From contig NZ_KI912183.1 of the NCBI RefSeq assembly GCF_000189755.2, forward strand, positions 1,676,257-1,740,256: 64,000 bases of DNA, read 5' to 3'. The position numbers and the translations under genes were made by a program. The first letter of the stretch is position 1; every line of letters starts with the position of its first letter. The DNA is from Desulfotomaculum nigrificans DSM 574. Its GTDB lineage: Bacteria; Bacillota; Desulfotomaculia; Desulfotomaculales; Desulfotomaculaceae. Positions 1 to 7,451 of the stretch are shown here, in pieces. Under the pieces are notes generated by a model. The model ran no database searches, was not told the origin of the DNA, and saw nothing but the letters and a program-made list of their open reading frames with translations.

Positions 1-196
1 ACATTTCCTTTTCTACAATGTCCGTGGTCTCTCCCACTCCCCGGGCAAACAGTTCGGTGTGTTCAAAAATCGGGGTTCTAATTTCACTGTAGCCATATTC
101 CCGACATACCTGTCGGGCCAGCTCTTCTAAATACTGCCACTTTTCCACTTCACCTGGTAAAATATCATTGGTACCCCTGGGCCTGGTCGTTAACAC
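1..196 (-). CDS. hisS: Histidyl-tRNA synthetase, N-terminal part (runs off the window)
   Basis: This enzyme charges tRNA-His with histidine in the cytoplasm. Only about 65 N-terminal codons are present. They read [15 protein letters not shown] and then a helix leading to [25 protein letters not shown]. RGTxDxLP followed by the motif 1 segment (IRTPxFExTELF, RGVGE) is typical of class II HisRS. The start is a GTG at 194-196, eight bases downstream of an AAGGAGG ribosome binding site. A T-box leader lies directly upstream and supports both the identity and the start. The rest of the gene is beyond the left edge. Confidence 0.93.
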   Translation of the reverse strand, partial: MLTTRPRGTNDILPGEVEKWQYLEELARQVCREYGYSEIRTPIFEHTELFARGVGETTDIVEKEM

Positions 197-240
197 AAAA
201 GTAACCCTCCTTATTCGCCTGACAAATCTATAAAAACAAC

Positions 241-500
241 AAACTCCCGTCACTGGCATGCCAAAGGCATTGACCAGGGACGGGAGTTTTTCCCGTGGTG
301 CCACCCTGCTTGGACAAATACTTGTCCCTCTTTAACGGCGATAACGGCGCCGTTCCCGGACCGGCCTACTAAGACTGTCTGTCCTTTCGGGGGTCACTCC
401 CGGGTGTTCTTCAGCTAATGTTCCTGCAGCGGGGCTTTCAGTCCAGGGCCCCACCTCCCTGGGCAAGCAGCAAAAGCCTACTCTCCCGATCATAGCTTTA
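241..500 (-). promoter_or_regulatory. T-box leader of hisS (tRNA-His sensing)
   Basis: On the minus strand the conserved T-box AGGGTGGCACCACGGG (292-307) is followed at once by a GC-rich terminator. Its arms AAACTCCCGTC and GACGGGAGTTT pair across 241-290. The T-box pairs with the 5' arm of this terminator to make the antiterminator when uncharged tRNA binds. Upstream is a stem I-like domain. A CAC histidine codon in the run GAACACCCGG near 404-406 is a reasonable specifier, but I did not fold the region. Known role of the family: transcription antitermination of synthetase genes on amino-acid starvation. Confidence 0.9.
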
Positions 501-672
501 ACCAACATAAATCTTTGATTATTTTATGCAATATCTTGTTTTTTGTCAATGTGGGGGGAAACAGTGCCGGGCGAACTGCTAAAATATGGATAAAGGTGTT
601 ATGCTGGATAAGACTGATTTTACACTGTACACTTGTTCCTTGCTAAAGCAGCATGTTATACTTACTTTTGAG

Positions 673-933
673 GTGATTGCCATTATTACTAAGGAATTGG
701 TTGATCGGATTAATGCCCTGGCCCGTAAGCAGCGGGCAGAGGGGCTTACTGCCGAGGAAAAAGAGGAACAACATAAACTACGTCAGGAATACCTGAAGGG
801 TATCCGCAGCCAGGTTTTAGACTCCCTATCCCGAATTAAATTTGTGGAGGATGAAAAACCAAATAACACATCCGGCAGCTGCAGTTGCGGCCACCATCAC
901 CATAAAGAAAGCCATAAAGGACATACACACTAA
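673..933 (+). CDS. DUF896 (YnzC-like) protein with histidine-rich C-terminal tail
   Basis: The core ITKELVDRINALARKQRAEGL, then TAEEKEEQHKLRQEYLKGIR, matches the small helical-hairpin DUF896/UPF0291 family, whose members usually begin M-I-T-K-E-L. The function is not established. The start is unclear. GTG at 673 is in frame, but its only Shine-Dalgarno-like sequence overlaps it. An ATT at 682 gives exactly the family N-terminus and sits six bases after GGTG. Open reading continues upstream to ATG 601 and 586, with residues that do not look like the family. After the core comes CSCGHHHHKESHKGHTH, a Cys/His tail that could bind metal. I do not know this tail as a normal part of the family. Confidence 0.75.
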   Translation: MIAIITKELVDRINALARKQRAEGLTAEEKEEQHKLRQEYLKGIRSQVLDSLSRIKFVEDEKPNNTSGSCSCGHHHHKESHKGHTH

Positions 934-943
934 CTCTCTAAAA

Positions 944-1270
944 ATGTTTGTGGCCACTAACTCCATTTTCCCGTACGCTGCCACAGCCCAACGCATGCGC
1001 TGGGCCGGTATCCGCGGCATTCCCTGGTCCCTGGTGACCACCTATGAAAACTGTATTTCTGCAAACCCAATCCCAATATTATAAAGAAGTGTTAGACCGG
1101 ATCGGAGCTGGGCCAGCAGAAACCTTAATGGTGGGTAACGATACTAAGGAAAATTTAGTTGCCGGCAAGCTAGGCATAAAAACTTATCTGGTAACAGATA
1201 AGTTAATTGATCATCACAAAGATACTAACTTTAAGGCGGATATAGAGGGTAGTTTGCCGTCAAAGTTTGT
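944..1270 (+). pseudogene. HAD-superfamily hydrolase remnant, truncated and frameshifted
   Basis: In one frame the segment MFVATNSIFPYAATAQRMRW and on to SLVTTYEN resembles the middle of HAD hydrolases (ATNPxFP..A...RxRWAG..LVTTYEN). The match continues in a second frame at 1054-1074 (YFCKPNP, carrying the HAD motif III lysine). It then moves to a third frame from 1074 (QYYKEVLDRIGAGPAE, MVGNDTKENLVAGKLG, KTYLVTD), which contains the motif IV acidic GND. Two one-base deletions therefore lie within about 25 bases. The N-terminal ~100 residues, including the catalytic DxD, are absent, and the end runs into the convergent HD-GYP gene. Clearly a decayed gene. Confidence 0.8.
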
Positions 1271-2302
1271 TTATGCCAATTTACCTTGCTCTATAAGCTT
1301 TTTAACTGCTTCTACAACTGCCGGATCAAACTGCTTACCAGAACAACGACTCAATTCCTCTATCACCCATTTTTGAGAAAGCGCCTTACGATAAGGCCTG
1401 TCCGACTTCATGGCGTCATAAGAGTCCACCACCCTGATGATCCGGGCCAGAAGAGGGATCTGTTCACCAGCGATGCCTTCAGGATAACCGCCGCCATTAT
1501 AGTTTTCGTGGTGGTAGAGAACCGTTTCAACTACTTCCTGGGGAAGATTGGCCGGTTCCAGGATCTTTGCTCCCACTCTCGGATGAGTCTGTATTTCTTT
1601 TTCTTCCTCTGGTGTAAGCTTGCTTGTCTTGAGCAGTATGTATTCCCTTACCCCCACCTTTCCTATATCATGCAAAAGCCCTCCTATATAAACCATTTCC
1701 TGTTCTTTATCAGAAAGCCCCATTTCTTCAGCTACTGCCTTAGCCCACAATGCTACACGCAATGAATGACCCTGCGTATATTTGTCTTTTGCTTCTAACG
1801 CTGCAGCCAGCGCATTCACAACGTTCATATAATATTCCCGCAACGATTCGTAAAGCTGTGCATTCTCTATTGCCAGACCTACCTGACTGGCTATGATAGA
1901 GAGGTAACCCACCTCATTTCTTTCCCGGTCTAGAGTGAAAGGTGTACATACTATCAGCGCCCCAATTATCTTTCCTCCTGTCTTAACGGGAAACACGACA
2001 GCCGACCGTATGTCATTGCCGCAATCTGGTAAACATAAATAACCATCGTATTTTTCCAAATCTTCTATTACCAGGGGCTGCCCTGTTTTCATCACCTCAG
2101 CCATGACCGTTCCTTTTGCTTGTACTTGCTCAGCTCTTATCTGTGATTCCCTGCTTCCCTTCAGCTCAATTTCTCCTGTTTCCTCTTGACCGCGGTCAAT
2201 AGCAAGGTCAAGGCTTGCACGAAGGACGCTTAAGAAGCGGGCTTCATCTCCACCGAATTCTGCGTCTTTAGTTTTGCCGTTCAATACCAACACCCCTATC
2301 AT
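1271..2302 (-). CDS. GAF / HD-GYP domain protein (c-di-GMP phosphodiesterase type), probably a fragment
   Basis: The N-terminal ~150 residues form a GAF-like sensor (SAVVFPVKTGGKIIGALIV). The remainder is an HD-GYP domain with HSLRVALWA, the HD pair in GGLLHDIGKVG, HPRVGAKIL, YHHENYNGGGYPEG and VDSYDAMKSDRPYRK. All metal-ligand and GYP residues seem present, so it could hydrolyse c-di-GMP. The ATG at 2302 has no ribosome binding site. The reading frame stays open upstream to 2401 (ending FPDQSCKGVIDAVADI) and is then stopped by the TAG that ends the GGDEF gene. The two are in the same frame, so this is probably the C-terminal part of a longer protein cut by a nonsense codon. Confidence 0.85.
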   Translation of the reverse strand: MIGVLVLNGKTKDAEFGGDEARFLSVLRASLDLAIDRGQEETGEIELKGSRESQIRAEQVQAKGTVMAEVMKTGQPLVIEDLEKYDGYLCLPDCGNDIRSAVVFPVKTGGKIIGALIVCTPFTLDRERNEVGYLSIIASQVGLAIENAQLYESLREYYMNVVNALAAALEAKDKYTQGHSLRVALWAKAVAEEMGLSDKEQEMVYIGGLLHDIGKVGVREYILLKTSKLTPEEEKEIQTHPRVGAKILEPANLPQEVVETVLYHHENYNGGGYPEGIAGEQIPLLARIIRVVDSYDAMKSDRPYRKALSQKWVIEELSRCSGKQFDPAVVEAVKKLIEQGKLA

Positions 2303-2401
2303 AATATCCGCAACTGCATCAATAACGCCTTTACAGCTTTGATCTGGGAACCTTAAAAGTGCTTGACCTGTGTTTGTTTTAAGACAATTTAAGTGATATT
2401 G

Positions 2402-3352
2402 CTACGGTGGGTCCAGGTAAAAGCGGTTTTTCCCTTGTCTTTTTGCTTGATACAAGGCCTGATCTGCCTCTTCAAGCAAGGAATCAACAGAGTGACTGTT
2501 TTTTGCTAAGGCTATACCCAGGCTTACGGTAACTTTGCGATGTGGGAAAGGATAGGTCTCTATAGATTTTCGTATTCTTTCAGCAACCGCGACAGCGCCT
2601 TCTTCTTTTGTCCCAGGAAGAATAATTACAAACTCCTCGCCTCCGAAGCGCCCCGCAATATCCACTGTCCTTATAGAGTTTTTTATTATATCTGCCGTCT
2701 TCTGCAACACCACATCGCCGGCAACATGGCCAAAGGTATCATTGTAAGTCTTGAAGTTATCAATATCTAGGAAAATAACCGTTAAAGGAATGCCGTACCT
2801 GATTGTCCTTTCGAGTTCATTAACCAGTATGTTGCGGATTGCACGTTTATTAAAAAACCCTGTCAAAAAGTCGGTTTCAGCTTCTTTTTCCAGTCGGCTT
2901 ACAAGTTTTGCGTTAGCCAAAGCTATCGCAGCAAAGTTCGCATAAATCTGCAGGTTTCTGGTATCGCTGTCATCCATCGAATCAGGTGAAAACACTATAC
3001 CTAACAGGCCGACAGCACCCAAAGAGGTCCATAGTGGATAAACCATGATTTTATTCTTGGAATCAAGCTCCACATCGGAAAGACCCGGTAAGGTCATTAA
3101 TTCATCAATACTCAGAAATGACGGCTCAACTTTGGAAAAAACATTTTCAATCAACGGCTGTACCATCGGCCATTCCTTACCTATCAAAAGGTCGCCGTGA
3201 TCACCTTTGGCCTGAGCTATCCTTATTTTATCACCCTCTCGAAGGCCAACAAAACCCAGTTCAGCCTTATATATTATGATCAGGGAATTCGTTATGAGTT
3301 CCATGACCTTATCCAGTTCGACAGTTGAGGTCAGCAGGCGGCTGATGTTCAT
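2402..3352 (-). CDS. GAF / GGDEF diguanylate cyclase, probably a fragment of a longer sensor
   Basis: It makes c-di-GMP from two GTP. Residues ~1-150 are a GAF-like domain (ISRLLTSTVELDKVMELI at its start). The GGDEF domain begins at ETDFLTGFFNKRAI. It has LDIDNFKTYNDTFGH and an intact GGEEF active site, with an RxxD product-inhibition site (RTVD) five residues before it. The ATG lies inside the upstream PocR gene and lacks a ribosome binding site. Removing one base near 3345 would join IYE of the PocR gene directly to ISRLLTST here. The stop codon is in frame with the HD-GYP gene behind it. Catalysis looks intact; separate translation is doubtful. Confidence 0.88.
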   Translation of the reverse strand: MNISRLLTSTVELDKVMELITNSLIIIYKAELGFVGLREGDKIRIAQAKGDHGDLLIGKEWPMVQPLIENVFSKVEPSFLSIDELMTLPGLSDVELDSKNKIMVYPLWTSLGAVGLLGIVFSPDSMDDSDTRNLQIYANFAAIALANAKLVSRLEKEAETDFLTGFFNKRAIRNILVNELERTIRYGIPLTVIFLDIDNFKTYNDTFGHVAGDVVLQKTADIIKNSIRTVDIAGRFGGEEFVIILPGTKEEGAVAVAERIRKSIETYPFPHRKVTVSLGIALAKNSHSVDSLLEEADQALYQAKRQGKNRFYLDPP

Positions 3353-3821
3353 AAATGCTGTTTATCTCAAGACTTCGCAATCCTAAAAGGTTTTTTTCAA
3401 GGATGGCCTTAAGAACTTCGTTGATAGTCTGGTAAATGCTGTGCGCTTTGGTGATAAAAGTATTTTCCTCCTCGCTGCCTACTCGGGTTCTTATCCTGGT
3501 AGGAGCAACGATAAGGAAGCCTATCTTTTGAGCATAGGTACCCAGGCGGTAGGCATAAAGTTTAATCCCGTAAGGGCATGTAAATATGCCTTTATCTTTT
3601 AACGAACCCAAGATTTCTTTATAAAAACGGACGCACTTTTCGTTGCAGATCTTTTCTCCTTTATTTACATTCTGGCATAGTTCGGCTTCTCGACTGAATT
3701 GGGAAAAAGAGCTGCCATTTGTATCAAAGATATAAATGTTTGCATCCATTACCCTGGCAAGAGTATCCTGAAAATCCTGCCAATATTTTAACGAAACACT
3801 TAGTAAAAGGTTTGTCGGCAT
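3309..3821 (-). CDS. PocR-type sensory domain protein, probably the N-terminal piece of a broken sensor
   Basis: About 170 residues match the PocR sensory domain: a start YWQDFQDTLARVMDANIYIF, then conserved cysteines in AELCQNV, KICNEKCVRFYKE and FTCPYGIKLYAYRL. PocR domains bind small ligands and are normally joined to signalling outputs. The last ~10 residues (HQPPADLNCRTG) look unlike the family and overlap the GGDEF gene in another frame, which suggests a +1 base near 3345. It follows the KaiC-like gene by 10 bases in the same operon. As it stands the product would be a sensor without an output domain. Confidence 0.75.
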   Translation of the reverse strand: MPTNLLLSVSLKYWQDFQDTLARVMDANIYIFDTNGSSFSQFSREAELCQNVNKGEKICNEKCVRFYKEILGSLKDKGIFTCPYGIKLYAYRLGTYAQKIGFLIVAPTRIRTRVGSEEENTFITKAHSIYQTINEVLKAILEKNLLGLRSLEINSIYEHQPPADLNCRTG

Positions 3822-3831
3822 TTAGCGCACC

Positions 3832-5235
3832 TCAAATAAACATATTTGCTTTATCTAACTTTCCGAGAACATTTATTCCACCCGGGGTAATCTCATATTC
3901 TCTAATGTCTCTGTCGTGGTTGGTACCACGGGCTTTAAGGATTCCTAGAACTTTTTTGATGCTTGAATTTTTTTCCACGTAACGAAGAATAATTATATTA
4001 TCGGCTAACAAAGATATTTGATTTTTTGTTACTGAAGCCGGTGAAAAGAGGTCTTCGTTTAGTGCAGTAAATATAGCAGTGATATGCCGTCTTTTGATCT
4101 GCTGTGCTATCGCCCAAAGATAATCTTTATACTTTTGTATATCAGAAACGCTGCTTTCAAAAGAAGATATGCTGTCAATAACAAGCCTATCTATCTTCTT
4201 ACTGCTGACCATGTCCAGTATTTCAAAAGCGTGTTTATCTACGTCCAGTTCTATTGGAGAAATAAACTTGATATCAAGACGGCCGTCTGCCAGATATTTA
4301 TCCGTCTCCCATCCCAGCTGGCGGGCGTTATCTATAAGCTGAGAAACCGGCTCTTCAAAAGAAAGAAACAGCCCATTTTCACATTTTTCAGCTCCATCCA
4401 GTAAAAATTTAAGTGCAAGAGCAGTTTTACCCGTACCTGTGCCGCCGGAAATGAGCGTAATAGTCCCTTCCCTAAATCCACCATTCAGCATTTCGTCCAG
4501 GCCTGTGATTCCGAATCCTTTTTTCCCCGGTTTGACCTTGTACTGGAGTTCTTCGCCCTTCGGCTTTATCCTCGGATAGACTTCTATTCCTGCAGGGTTG
4601 ATTTGAAACAGGTGCTCTCCTTGTTCAAAATTGGTACCTCTCATCTTCAGAATACGCAAATACCTTTTTTGAAACCTTTTTTCTTCCTGACCGTAAAGGT
4701 GAAAAATCCCATCAGCAATAGCAAATTCACTTAAGAGAGTGAGTTCTTTTTCTTCATACTCACCAACGAGAAATACAGTAACCTCCCATATCGATAAAGC
4801 AGCCGCCAGGTCAAAAACAAAAGCCTTAAAAGTCTTCTCGTCAGGAAAAATATCTCTTATGGCTTTGAAACTGTCGATTACAAGGATATTGGGTTGATGT
4901 CTTTTGATCATTTCGGTAAGGTATTCAAGAACCTTCTCAGTACCCTGTTTGCGCAGAACAGCTCCCAGATCACCGTAAATAAACCTGTCCCCCAGAAAAT
5001 CGTCCGAAAAAAACTCAAACTCCTGCAAATGCCTTACCATCTTGAATTGTGATTCAGAGATAGTAGTCAGGTATAAACTTTTAAGACCGTTCCTTGCGCT
5101 GTTAAAAATAATATTTTGAACGAATATCGTTTTTCCGCTGCCTGGAGAACCGGAAACAATGTTCAGCGAATACACAGGTATACCGCCAGAAAGAATGCCA
5201 TCAAGATTTTTAATTCCTGTTTTCAATTTTTCCAT
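3832..5235 (-). CDS. KaiC-like protein with two RecA-type ATPase domains
   Basis: A 467-residue protein with two tandem KaiC domains. The first has GIKNLDGILSGGIP, Walker A GSPGSGKT at ~29-36 and Walker B ILVIDSF. The second has GITGLDEMLNGGFREG, Walker A GGTGTGKT near 265, the paired glutamates of FEEP and Walker B RLVIDSI. The first domain has only TISES where KaiC carries its glutamate pair, so the second may be the main ATPase. Each half ends with the KaiC-type strand KMRGTNF / KARGTNHDRDIREYEI. No KaiA or KaiB gene is visible. KaiC relatives outside cyanobacteria work as signalling ATPases. Its operon partners are c-di-GMP proteins and a small unknown protein, so a link to c-di-GMP signalling is a guess from context. 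Confidence 0.9.
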   Translation of the reverse strand: MEKLKTGIKNLDGILSGGIPVYSLNIVSGSPGSGKTIFVQNIIFNSARNGLKSLYLTTISESQFKMVRHLQEFEFFSDDFLGDRFIYGDLGAVLRKQGTEKVLEYLTEMIKRHQPNILVIDSFKAIRDIFPDEKTFKAFVFDLAAALSIWEVTVFLVGEYEEKELTLLSEFAIADGIFHLYGQEEKRFQKRYLRILKMRGTNFEQGEHLFQINPAGIEVYPRIKPKGEELQYKVKPGKKGFGITGLDEMLNGGFREGTITLISGGTGTGKTALALKFLLDGAEKCENGLFLSFEEPVSQLIDNARQLGWETDKYLADGRLDIKFISPIELDVDKHAFEILDMVSSKKIDRLVIDSISSFESSVSDIQKYKDYLWAIAQQIKRRHITAIFTALNEDLFSPASVTKNQISLLADNIIILRYVEKNSSIKKVLGILKARGTNHDRDIREYEITPGGINVLGKLDKANMFI

Positions 5236-5238
5236 CTC

Positions 5239-5607
5239 TTATTCCTCCTTTGAGTAAAAAGGAATATTCCCGAATTCTTCCTTCAGTTTCTTCGCTACTT
5301 TGTCCGTTTTTTCGCTGCCAATCAGCTTAGCCAGAATTTCTACATATCTGGTAATAAACTTCATGAATATATCATCAACCGGCAGGTTTGGATTTTCCTT
5401 CATACTGGCCGCTATTTCTGCACACGATATCCCGCCCTCATGGCAGTGCAGCAGTTCTATTTCCCTATACTCCGCAGAAAGATCCCACACAACCCTTTCC
5501 ACCAAAAGTTTCACAGAAAACGCCCCGAGATACGTCTCAGACGCAGCCCACATCTCTCGCAGCAAAGTTTCATAGCGTTCGATCTTCTTGTCAACAAGAT
5601 CATTCAA
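5239..5607 (-). CDS. Unrecognised 122-aa protein encoded before the KaiC-like ATPase
   Basis: I do not recognise the family. The chosen start is TTG 5605-5607, seven bases after GGAGG; longer reading upstream runs through an inverted repeat and intron remnant and is not credible. The product is mostly helical and charged, with no signal peptide or membrane segment. It starts NDLVDKKIERYETLLREMW, has one central cysteine/histidine stretch (ELLHCHEGGISCAEIAASM) and a Lys/Glu-rich end. It is the first gene of the operon and sits three bases before the KaiC-like gene. It may therefore be a partner or regulator of that ATPase, but this rests on position only. Confidence 0.7.
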   Translation of the reverse strand: MNDLVDKKIERYETLLREMWAASETYLGAFSVKLLVERVVWDLSAEYREIELLHCHEGGISCAEIAASMKENPNLPVDDIFMKFITRYVEILAKLIGSEKTDKVAKKLKEEFGNIPFYSKEE

Positions 5608-5639
5608 AACTATCCCTCCAAACTTACTATCAAGTAGAG

Positions 5640-5668
5640 TAACGCCGTAGTAATTTGCTACGGCGTTA
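5640..5668. repeat. Perfect inverted repeat upstream of the KaiC operon
   Basis: TAACGCCGTAG and CTACGGCGTTA form an 11-bp perfect stem around a 7-base loop. It lies between the 3' end of the group II intron remnant and the TTG start at 5607. No T-run follows on the minus strand, so it is not an ordinary terminator. It could be an operator, or part of the intron insertion site. Confidence 0.7.
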
Positions 5669-5675
5669 GCCTCCG

Positions 5676-5746
5676 GATAGAAGGGCTGCACAATTCGCAG
5701 CCCATACCCCCACAGAACCAGCCGTGCGGATTTCCCGCAGCCAGCT
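5676..5746 (-). mobile_element. Group II intron 3' end (domains V and VI)
   Basis: On the minus strand, 5746 to 5714 reads GAGCTGGCTGCGG, GAAA, TCCGCACGGCTGGTTC. This is the size and shape of a group II domain V: an AGC-type 5' strand, a GAAA tetraloop, a two-base bulge region and the GUUC 3' strand. A domain VI-like hairpin follows (GGGTATGGGCTGC / GCAGCCCTTC), ending near TCTATCC. No reverse transcriptase ORF exists between this and the 5' piece at 6000-6211, so the intron is degenerate. Identification is by eye. Confidence 0.65.
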
Positions 5747-5999
5747 CTTCAGGAATTAATTCACAGCATTGCGTAAGATTTTATACTCCCAAAAGGGATT
5801 CTTATCTTGGGCCGCAATAGCGCGAACGTTTTCTTAATTTCTATTGTAATTTTCGGCCAATATCTGTTTTATTTTAATTGTATCTTTCTCATTACCATTT
5901 GCTGCGATGATCTGATGATCTTATTCTACATTTGTCCACAGTTTTAGAAAAGCATAATTTCCTAAACAAAAAAAAAAGAATTCATCCGTCCTAACCTAT
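5747..5999. other. AT-rich stretch inside intron remnant, no gene seen
   Basis: Between the two intron pieces lies about 250 bp with no open reading frame of note and a run of ten A at ~5968-5978. This is where an intron-encoded reverse transcriptase would be expected. I see no trace of it, which suggests a deletion. Confidence 0.5.
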
Positions 6000-6211
6000 C
6001 AGGTTGTCCAGCTGTCGGGCTTTCCCTAATATGCAAGGTTACCCCCTGATCGGCCAACCCCGGTTCGCTTTCGCTATGTTCCAAGTTCCCCCTTCAGCTT
6101 CCTTCAAACTCCACCGTTGTCAGTTACGCCCTTGCTTACGGGTTGTCTTCCCGCCGGTTGGGCGACAGGGTTTCTTTCAACCCATCGGCTCGGCAGACAT
6201 GCCGGGCAAAC
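6000..6211 (-). mobile_element. Group II intron 5' fragment (domain I), second intron
   Basis: From 6211 the minus strand reads GTTTGCCCGGCATG, then GGGTTGAAAGAAACCC, GTAAGCAAGGGCGTAAC, GTGGAGTTTGAAGGAAGC, GCGAAAGCGAACCGG and GGAAAGCCCGAC. This order matches domain I of bacterial group II introns and parallels the copy at 7452-7765 (GAAAGTCCC, CAAGGGTGTCCG, GGTGGAATCTGAAGGAAG). It begins 29 bases after the EAL gene stops, so the intron seems to have inserted just behind that gene. Its 3' end is probably 5676-5746. Confidence 0.6.
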
Positions 6212-6239
6212 ATATTATAGCCCAGCAGCTTGTGCTGTG

Positions 6240-7343
6240 CTAACTTTCGTTGCCAGGGCACCGCGACGGCTTTCCTAAATAATAACCCTGTCCGAATCGG
6301 ATACCTGCGTTTTTCAATACTTTAGCCCCTTCGCTGTTTTCTACAAATTCGGCTATTACTTCTATTGAAAGCCTCTGCAAAAGCTTTGCCATATTCTCTA
6401 CTATCATTCTGGAACGTCCGCTCCTTGTTATATCGCGCACCAAAGAGCCCTCAATCTTCGCAAAATAGCAGTCAAAGTAACGAAGATAAAGAAATGAAGA
6501 AAACCCGCTGCCAAAATCGTCTACTGCCAACCGCACCCTGAGATCTGTTAACTCCTTGGCAAAAGTATGCACAGCTTCAATATCTCTCACGGTTTCTCGT
6601 TCTGTAATTTCGGCAACAATTTCTTCCGGATCGATTTCATAGCGGTTAAACAGGTCGGCTAAGAACTGTATGGTATCCCGGTTTTCTACTTCACGCATAG
6701 AGAAATTAATAAAGAAAAGTTTATTTTTTGCCCAAGAGCTGTTTTTTTCTTTCATTGCCTGTTCTATGACTCTTTTGCCAATTTCTTGCATAAGGCCGGA
6801 TTTTTCTGCTGCATCAACAAAAAGCCCGGCAGAAAGAAACTTTTCTCCTCTCTTCACGCGAGCAAGCACTTCGTAACCCATAGGCTCGCCAGTCTCGAGG
6901 TCTACAATCGGTTGATAGAAAGGAACTATAGAATCTTTCGAACTTAGAGCTTCCCGCAAAATAAGAATTCTCTCGTGAACCACAGTAGGATTTATGTTGT
7001 CGTTAACCGTATCTACAAGCTGCGCCCGGTTCCTTCCTTTTCTTTTGGAAGTTATACAAGCAACCTCGGCAGCCAGCATAAGGTCATCTAACGCTTGTCC
7101 ATTGTGAGGATACGAAGCAACGCCAATGCTGTTTGTAATAAAAATGCCGTCATCACCTAAAGGATTAATTTCCATCTCAGCAATACTTTTGCATAGAACC
7201 TGCGCCTTTGCCAGCGCTTCAGCAGGCCCCACGTCCATTAGTATAACCCCGAACTCGTCATCACCTATGCGAGCGACTGCAAAGGAATCAGTCAATGCCT
7301 CCCGCAAATGGTCGGCCACATTTTTAAGTACAATATCTCCCAC
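6240..7343 (-). CDS. GGDEF-EAL protein, 5'-truncated by an intron fusion
   Basis: The listed span is the longest frame with a normal start (GTG 7343), but this cuts the GGDEF domain. The frame stays open to about 7452 and upstream encodes EEKLQLAIEFAQN and SLYCIDVDNLRLINDVYG, the missing front half of a GGDEF domain. There the coding sequence meets the group II intron piece, and the original N-terminus is gone. GGDEF is degenerate (IGDDEF). The EAL part has GYEVLARV in place of EALxR, plus FFINFSMRE, AEITERE, VDDFGSGFSS and IAEFVEN, so phosphodiesterase activity is possible but not certain. It ends GYYLGKPSRCPGNES next to a second intron piece. Probably not translated as a functional protein. 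Confidence 0.8.
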   Translation of the reverse strand: MGDIVLKNVADHLREALTDSFAVARIGDDEFGVILMDVGPAEALAKAQVLCKSIAEMEINPLGDDGIFITNSIGVASYPHNGQALDDLMLAAEVACITSKRKGRNRAQLVDTVNDNINPTVVHERILILREALSSKDSIVPFYQPIVDLETGEPMGYEVLARVKRGEKFLSAGLFVDAAEKSGLMQEIGKRVIEQAMKEKNSSWAKNKLFFINFSMREVENRDTIQFLADLFNRYEIDPEEIVAEITERETVRDIEAVHTFAKELTDLRVRLAVDDFGSGFSSFLYLRYFDCYFAKIEGSLVRDITRSGRSRMIVENMAKLLQRLSIEVIAEFVENSEGAKVLKNAGIRFGQGYYLGKPSRCPGNES

Positions 7344-7451
7344 GATGTATCCATAAACATCGTTAATGAGCCTTAAATTGTCAACGTCTATACAGTATAA
7401 AGAAAATTCAGTTTTTGTGTTCTGGGCAAATTCGATTGCCAGCTGCAGCTT

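Noticed and set aside
826-1041. Minus-strand open frame over the DUF896 tail
   Set aside because: It is the antisense of the His-rich tail and HAD relic, lacks a ribosome binding site and has no family features.
3832-5235. Circadian clock locus
   Set aside because: KaiC-like domains alone occur widely; no kaiA, kaiB, sasA or rpaA is seen.
5640-5668. Inverted repeat as an intrinsic terminator
   Set aside because: No U-run follows on either strand, and it lies right before a ribosome binding site, so operator or intron-site remnant is more likely.
5239-5691. Longer version of the 122-aa protein starting at 5691
   Set aside because: The extra 28 residues are encoded by intron domain VI and the inverted repeat; TTG 5607 has GGAGG at the right distance.
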